Shown here in pieces: positions 60,201 to 64,000 of a stretch of DNA of 64,000 nt (the stretch's first letter is position 1; each line of letters opens with the position of its first letter). The position numbers and the translations under genes were made by a program. The stretch comes from Tepidibacter aestuarii (lineage in GTDB: Bacteria; Bacillota; Clostridia; Peptostreptococcales; Peptostreptococcaceae), in contig NZ_OW235315.1 of assembly GCF_934924865.1 (NCBI RefSeq), positions 682,001 through 746,000 of the forward strand. Direction: 5' to 3'. The notes below the pieces were generated by a model, which worked only from the letters and a program-made list of their open reading frames with translations, ran no database searches and was not told the DNA's origin.

Positions 60201-61205
60201 TTAAGTCATTTCTATAGATACTGCATGAGCTATGCAAGGGATACTTTCCTTTTGTTGATATGAAATAGGAGATAGTAGAGCACCTGTTGCTACAATTAAT
60301 ATTCTTTTTAACTCTCCTTTTTTCATACGATTAAGAAAATGACCATAAGTTACAGTAGCAGAACAGCCACATCCACTACCACCTGCCATAACAGGTTGGT
60401 CCTTTTTATATATCATTATTCCGCAATCTGTAAATATTTCACGCGGAATTTTTAATCCGTGTTTAATTAATAAGTCTCCTGCAATTTTATGTCCTATTTT
60501 TCCAAGATCTCCAGTAGCGATAACATCATAATATGATGGATCAATATTTAAATCTCTAAAATGAGCTTGAATTGTATCGACTGCTGCAGGTGCCATGGCT
60601 GCTCCCATGTTAAATGGATCAGAAAGACCCATATCTACTACTCTTCCAATAGTAGCTGATGTAACACGGGGCCCTTGGCCTTTATTTGATAACAAACCTG
60701 TTCCAGCTCCAGTTACAGTCCATTGAGCAGTTGGAGGCTTTTGAGAACCATACTCTGTTGGATATCTAAATTGTTTTTCAGCTGATGCGTTATGACTAGA
60801 TGCACCTGCTAAGACATAGTTTGCAGCCTGACTATCAATCAATAAGCTGCCTAAAGCTAACCCTTGCATAGCACTAGAGCAAGCTCCAAATATACCTAAA
60901 AATGGTGCTCCAAGAGTACGAGCAGCGAAAGAACTTGAAATAATCTGGTTCATCAAATCTCCACTTAGAAAAAATTGAATATCTTCTTTTTTCAGTCCAG
61001 CTTTTTGTATTGTTTGTTCACAGGCTTGCTCTAACAGTTTTTTTTCTGCTTTTTCATAACTGTCTTGCCCTAGCCATATATTATCATGAAGAATATCAAA
61101 GTCATCAGCTAAATTACCCTGTGCTTCAAAAGGACCTCCAACAGCAGCAGAAGAAATTATAACAGGCTTTGAATTAAATACCCACGATTGATGTCCTTTT
61201 AGCAT
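60201..61205 (-). CDS. SpoVAD paralogue
   Basis: This 334-residue thiolase-fold protein has FLGIFGACSSAMQGLALGSL, PTAQWTVTGAGTG and MAGGSGCGCSATVTYG. It parallels SpoVAD at 41520 block by block while differing at many positions. It is a dipicolinate-binding component of a second SpoVA complex. It starts directly after spoVAC ends (one base spacing), showing tight coupling. Confidence 0.93.
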   Translation of the reverse strand: MLKGHQSWVFNSKPVIISSAAVGGPFEAQGNLADDFDILHDNIWLGQDSYEKAEKKLLEQACEQTIQKAGLKKEDIQFFLSGDLMNQIISSSFAARTLGAPFLGIFGACSSAMQGLALGSLLIDSQAANYVLAGASSHNASAEKQFRYPTEYGSQKPPTAQWTVTGAGTGLLSNKGQGPRVTSATIGRVVDMGLSDPFNMGAAMAPAAVDTIQAHFRDLNIDPSYYDVIATGDLGKIGHKIAGDLLIKHGLKIPREIFTDCGIMIYKKDQPVMAGGSGCGCSATVTYGHFLNRMKKGELKRILIVATGALLSPISYQQKESIPCIAHAVSIEMT

Positions 61206-61685
61206 TTACATCCCACCTAACCATTTGATAGTAATTTTAATAAGAGCAACAACAAACGCTGAAAAAACCCCATAAACAATTACTGAACCTGATAATTTAA
61301 ACATATTTCCGCCTACTCCTAGAACATATCCTTCACTACGATGTTCAATAGCAGCAGAAGCCATGGTATTAGCAAAACCTGTAATAGGAATAATAGTACC
61401 ACCGCCAGCCCATTGAGCAATATGATCATACACACCAAATCCAGTAAGCAAAATTGAAATAATGATTAAAACTGCTGTTGCGGGATCTCCCGCTGTTTTT
61501 TCTGTGAAATTAAAGTAATTAATAAACACCCACTGTAGTCCTTGTCCTAGAGTACAAATAAATCCACCAACAACAAATGCTCTGCAACAATTACGAAGAA
61601 CTTTTCGCTTTGGCTCCCTAGCTTTTGCAAAATCTTGATATTCCTGTTGAGTAGGAGTTAGTTTTTTCTTTTTTTTATTAGACAT
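61206..61685 (-). CDS. SpoVAC paralogue
   Basis: This 159-residue membrane protein with four helices has GGGTIIPITGFANTMASAAIEHRSEGYVLGVGGNMF. It has a charged N-terminal extension (SNKKKKKLTPTQQEYQDF) longer than that of the SpoVAC at 41078. It belongs to the second spoVA operon. AGAAGGTG precedes the ATG. Confidence 0.93.
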   Translation of the reverse strand: MSNKKKKKLTPTQQEYQDFAKAREPKRKVLRNCCRAFVVGGFICTLGQGLQWVFINYFNFTEKTAGDPATAVLIIISILLTGFGVYDHIAQWAGGGTIIPITGFANTMASAAIEHRSEGYVLGVGGNMFKLSGSVIVYGVFSAFVVALIKITIKWLGGM

Positions 61686-61699
61686 TTAATCATCACCTT

Positions 61700-62560
61700 C
61701 TAATGTAATAAATAAGGTTCTAGTTTTTTTACAATACTTTGAAGTTTTTGTGCATCGTTTGAATACATATCTTTTGCCTTTGGGTTTTCTGTTTCTAATG
61801 CAAAACTAAGGAGATCAGATTGAGTTTTTTCAAGATTAGAATAAATTAGTTCTTTTACTTGGGGTCTAGGAATTTGTATAGAATCCTCAAAAAGATCTAT
61901 ATATAAATCTCCAGAAGAATCTACCTGGCCAATAAAAACATTATCTAAAGATACTCCTGTACTTTCTAATTGTGTGTTTAACCATCTTCGATTTAATCCT
62001 CTATTAGTTAGAGCTTCATCAATTATATTCCCATCTAAGATTACTGTTTGAGATTCACTTTGTGGTGATACTTGTTTTCCTAAATCATGTGGTGTAATAG
62101 GATTTTTGTCTGATTTTAACAACATATTAATTTCACCTGTTGTTTCCATTAGAGCAAATTCAACATCCATTAAATTAAATACATTTTTAGATCGTAACTC
62201 TCTTAATAATTCTTCTCCTGTAAATCTTACTTGACTTAAATTTTCTTCCATAACTTTTCCATCTTTTATTAAAATTGTTTCTTTCCCATACACCCAATCA
62301 TGAATTAATTTGCTTGCTAAACATAAATAATCTAGTCCTATAGTAAATAAGATCCAAACGCCTAAAGCAACAAATCCAAATGCTAAGTTTTTAATTATAT
62401 TTGCTGAAATTAAAGCAACTAAAATTGCAATAACAGTGTAACTAACAAAATTAAACGATGTCATTCTAGCTAATTGTCTTTTTCCCATAATTCTAATAAA
62501 TAGTAAAGTTAAAAAAAACAAACCTACTGATCTTATTAATATTTCAATCCAAGTATTCAT
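61700..62560 (-). CDS. DUF421 (YetF-type) membrane protein with DUF1657-like C-terminal tail
   Basis: This 286-residue protein has three N-terminal helices, then the DUF421 soluble domain (GKETILIKDGKVMEENLSQV ... LRSKNVFNLMDVEFALMETTG). The last about 50 residues (EKTQSDLLSFALETENPKAK ... VKKLEPYLLH) resemble DUF1657 (compare TFALDTDDQNAKQMF in the protein at 59521). YetF is part of spoVA2mob in Bacillus, where it affects spore resistance. It lies in the second spoVA operon, between spoVAC and DUF1657. Confidence 0.85.
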   Translation of the reverse strand: MNTWIEILIRSVGLFFLTLLFIRIMGKRQLARMTSFNFVSYTVIAILVALISANIIKNLAFGFVALGVWILFTIGLDYLCLASKLIHDWVYGKETILIKDGKVMEENLSQVRFTGEELLRELRSKNVFNLMDVEFALMETTGEINMLLKSDKNPITPHDLGKQVSPQSESQTVILDGNIIDEALTNRGLNRRWLNTQLESTGVSLDNVFIGQVDSSGDLYIDLFEDSIQIPRPQVKELIYSNLEKTQSDLLSFALETENPKAKDMYSNDAQKLQSIVKKLEPYLLH

Positions 62561-62571
62561 ATTTACATCAC

Positions 62572-62778
62572 CTAATAACCTTTATATTGTGGTTCTTCAA
62601 ACTCTAAAGCTTTTATCCTTTCTTCTAAATCATTAATTATTTCATTAGTTATATCTAGTGCTTCTTTATATGTGTTTTTTGTTTCTTTATCTTGAGATTG
62701 TATTGAATATAGCCTTAAAGTACTTTGAGTACCTTTTAAACTAGCTAAAGTTTGCTTTACTTTAGCACCAATAGTCAT
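62572..62778 (-). CDS. DUF1657 protein (first gene of the second spoVA operon)
   Basis: This 68-residue helical protein (MTIGAKVKQTLASLKGTQ ... FEEPQYKGY) has the DUF1657 ending EEPQY. I use ATG 62778; an ATG 9 bases earlier overlaps the AAAGGATG ribosome-binding site. It opens the DUF1657-DUF421-spoVAC-spoVAD-spoVAE-DUF1657 order on the minus strand. Confidence 0.83.
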   Translation of the reverse strand: MTIGAKVKQTLASLKGTQSTLRLYSIQSQDKETKNTYKEALDITNEIINDLEERIKALEFEEPQYKGY

Positions 62779-62900
62779 GATTATCATCCTTTCTAATGTA
62801 TAACTTACTTTATATCTATTTTTTGCAATTATTCTTTATTCATTCACAATACGAATTTTTAAAACATTGTAATAATTTCCATATCATGCTTATGAAAAAG

Positions 62901-62930
62901 GTATATATTAATTTTTATCAGTAAATAATA
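62901..62930 (+). promoter_or_regulatory. Sigma-G-like promoter of the divergent DUF421 gene
   Basis: GTATA (62901-62905), 18-base spacer, AATAATA (62924-62930), compared with GNATR and CATNNTA. This would place the gene in the forespore regulon like its divergent neighbours. Confidence 0.4.
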
Positions 62931-62954
62931 CAAAATAGAATTGAGGTGAAATGA

Positions 62955-63647
62955 TTGAACATATCACATATATTAAATTTAACTATTGAATTAGTCGTTG
63001 GTTTTTTTGCATTACTTATGATTACTAAAATTTTAGGAAAAACTCAAATAAGTCAGATTACTCCTTTTGAATTTATATCTGCATTAGTATTAGGAGAATT
63101 AGTAGGTAATGCTATTTATGATAAAGATATTAATATATTCTATATTTTATATGCAGTTTCTTTATGGGCGTCATTATTATATATAATTGAAGTAGCAACA
63201 CAAAAATTTAAAGCAACAAGAAGCTTTTTCGAAGGTAAGCCTTCTATTCTAATTAGAAATGGACAAATTGATTTTAAAGAATTAAAAAAAGAAAAACTAG
63301 ATATAAATGAATTACAAAGTTTATTAAGATCAAAAGATATATTTTCTATTCGAGAAATTCAATATGCCATTTTAGAAACAAATGGCTCAATCAGTGTTCT
63401 AAAAAAATCAAAGTATGATAATCCTACAAATGAAGATTTGAATTTATCAGAAAAACCTGTATACTTGCCTATCACTCTGATACTAGATGGAGAAGTTTTA
63501 TGGGATAATGTTCAAGCTTGTGGATTTGATGAAAAATGGCTTGAAAAACAGCTTCATACAAATAAAATAAGTAAAATAAAAGAAATTTTTTATGCTGAAT
63601 GGAAGAAAGATGAAGGACTTCATATTGTAAAAAAGAAAAAAAGGTAA
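62955..63647 (+). CDS. DUF421 (YetF-type) membrane protein, divergent copy
   Basis: This 230-residue protein has three N-terminal helices (VVGFFALLMITKILGKTQIS..., FISALVLGELVGNAI, FYILYAVSLWASLLYI). The DUF421 domain follows (EGKPSILIRNGQIDFKELKK ... LRSKDIFSIREIQYAILETNG). It lacks the DUF1657-like tail of the copy at 61700. It starts TTG 62955 after AGGTGA, and is divergent from the second spoVA operon with a gap of 176 bases, so the pair may share control. Confidence 0.87.
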   Translation: MNISHILNLTIELVVGFFALLMITKILGKTQISQITPFEFISALVLGELVGNAIYDKDINIFYILYAVSLWASLLYIIEVATQKFKATRSFFEGKPSILIRNGQIDFKELKKEKLDINELQSLLRSKDIFSIREIQYAILETNGSISVLKKSKYDNPTNEDLNLSEKPVYLPITLILDGEVLWDNVQACGFDEKWLEKQLHTNKISKIKEIFYAEWKKDEGLHIVKKKKR

Positions 63648-63827
63648 ATACCTTCTTTCTTTATACTATAAAGTATTTATTAAATTTAGAAAATGATAAA
63701 TATATAGTTTTATAAATGAATGAAAAATTTAAAAAAACTAGTAAAAAAATCATTTTTTAAAATTTATAAATAAAACTTTCTAAAAAAGAGAAACTAATAT
63801 TGATTCAAAAAAGAGGAGGTTTTAATT

Positions 63828-64000
63828 TTGAAAGTAAGAGATATAATGACAAGCGAAGTATCATGTGTAACTACAAATTCTAATATAGCAGAAGCAGCAA
63901 ATATTATGAAATCTCTAAATGTTGGAGTAGTTCCTGTTTGTGATGAAAATAAAAATCCTGTTGGAGTAATAACAGACAGAGATATAGTTTTAAGAAGTGT
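63828..64000 (+). CDS. CBS-domain protein (3' end outside the window)
   Basis: TTG at 63828 follows GAGGAGG and opens a frame MKVRDIMTSEVSCVTTNSNI... through VGVVPVCDENKNPVGVITDRDIVLRS, the first CBS motif, still open at the window edge. CBS domains sense adenine nucleotides; stand-alone pairs are common in sporulating Bacilli and Clostridia. The full length is not visible. Confidence 0.88.
   Translation, partial: MKVRDIMTSEVSCVTTNSNIAEAANIMKSLNVGVVPVCDENKNPVGVITDRDIVLRS

Noticed and set aside
1..64000. CRISPR arrays, insertion sequences and prophage
   Set aside because: No regularly spaced direct repeats, transposase-like proteins or phage structural genes were seen on either strand.

Overview
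The window is AT-rich DNA from an anaerobic, endospore-forming member of the Clostridia. It most resembles the Peptostreptococcaceae / Clostridioides group; this placement is an inference from gene content and style. The indicators are a Wood-Ljungdahl (acetyl-CoA) gene cluster, sporulation genes (spoIIAA-spoIIAB-sigF, spoVAA-VAE, yunB and a second spoVA operon), glycyl-radical pyruvate formate-lyase, a short hybrid-cluster protein, G-rich Shine-Dalgarno sequences and heavy ATA/AGA codon use.

Layout. 0-15.2 kb: the 3' part of a Wood-Ljungdahl cluster (metV, metF, lpdA, cooC, acsD, acsC, acsE, acsB, gcvH). It continues into the corrinoid-protein reactivator acsV, two radical SAM proteins and an octanoyltransferase/lipoate-ligase-like gene, which together look like a private lipoylation kit for GcvH. 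Then come cooT, a DUF3842 gene and a His-rich small protein that looks like nickel handling. 15.2-27.9 kb: tRNA-Gly and tRNA-Ser, a GGDEF protein, a nuclease, a PcrA/UvrD helicase, hcp, carbonic anhydrase, asparaginase, a probable C-rich small RNA, a LUD protein, cysteine desulfurase plus thiI, and an M20 peptidase. 27.9-38.1 kb: pflA/pflB, a DEAD-box helicase, nhaC, an LL-DAP aminotransferase-like gene and a molybdopterin oxidoreductase. 38.1-48.7 kb: spoIIA operon, spoVA operon, a class A PBP, a tyrosine T-box with tyrS, a small membrane protein and yunB. 48.8-55.7 kb: a cobalamin riboswitch followed by DUF2162, a TolQ/ExbB-like channel, DUF2149 and a 1560-residue CobN-like protein with a signal peptide and a C-terminal membrane anchor. 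55.7-58.8 kb: a decayed zone with pseudogene remnants, an M-box Mg2+ riboswitch and corA. 58.8-64 kb: a haemolysin III-type protein, a second (spoVA2mob-like) operon with DUF1657 and DUF421 partners, a divergent DUF421 gene and the start of a CBS-domain gene.

How the parts fit. The first 15 kb supplies methyl transfer and acetyl-CoA synthesis, nickel insertion and corrinoid reactivation, and links to glycine cleavage through GcvH and Lpd. Corrinoid demand may explain the B12-riboswitch operon at 49 kb. The most unusual system is that operon: a surface-anchored CobN homologue encoded with what looks like a proton-driven TolQ/TolR-type motor. DUF2149 carries the TolR/ExbD-like aspartate at the start of its single transmembrane helix. 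Other second-look items are a family of about 220-bp palindromic elements (two full copies and one internal deletion), a candidate anti-Shine-Dalgarno small RNA upstream of ansA, a Crp/Fnr-type operator placed for class II activation of hcp, and several leader or intercistronic hairpins that could control acsV, cooT and yunB. No CRISPR array, insertion sequence or prophage was seen.
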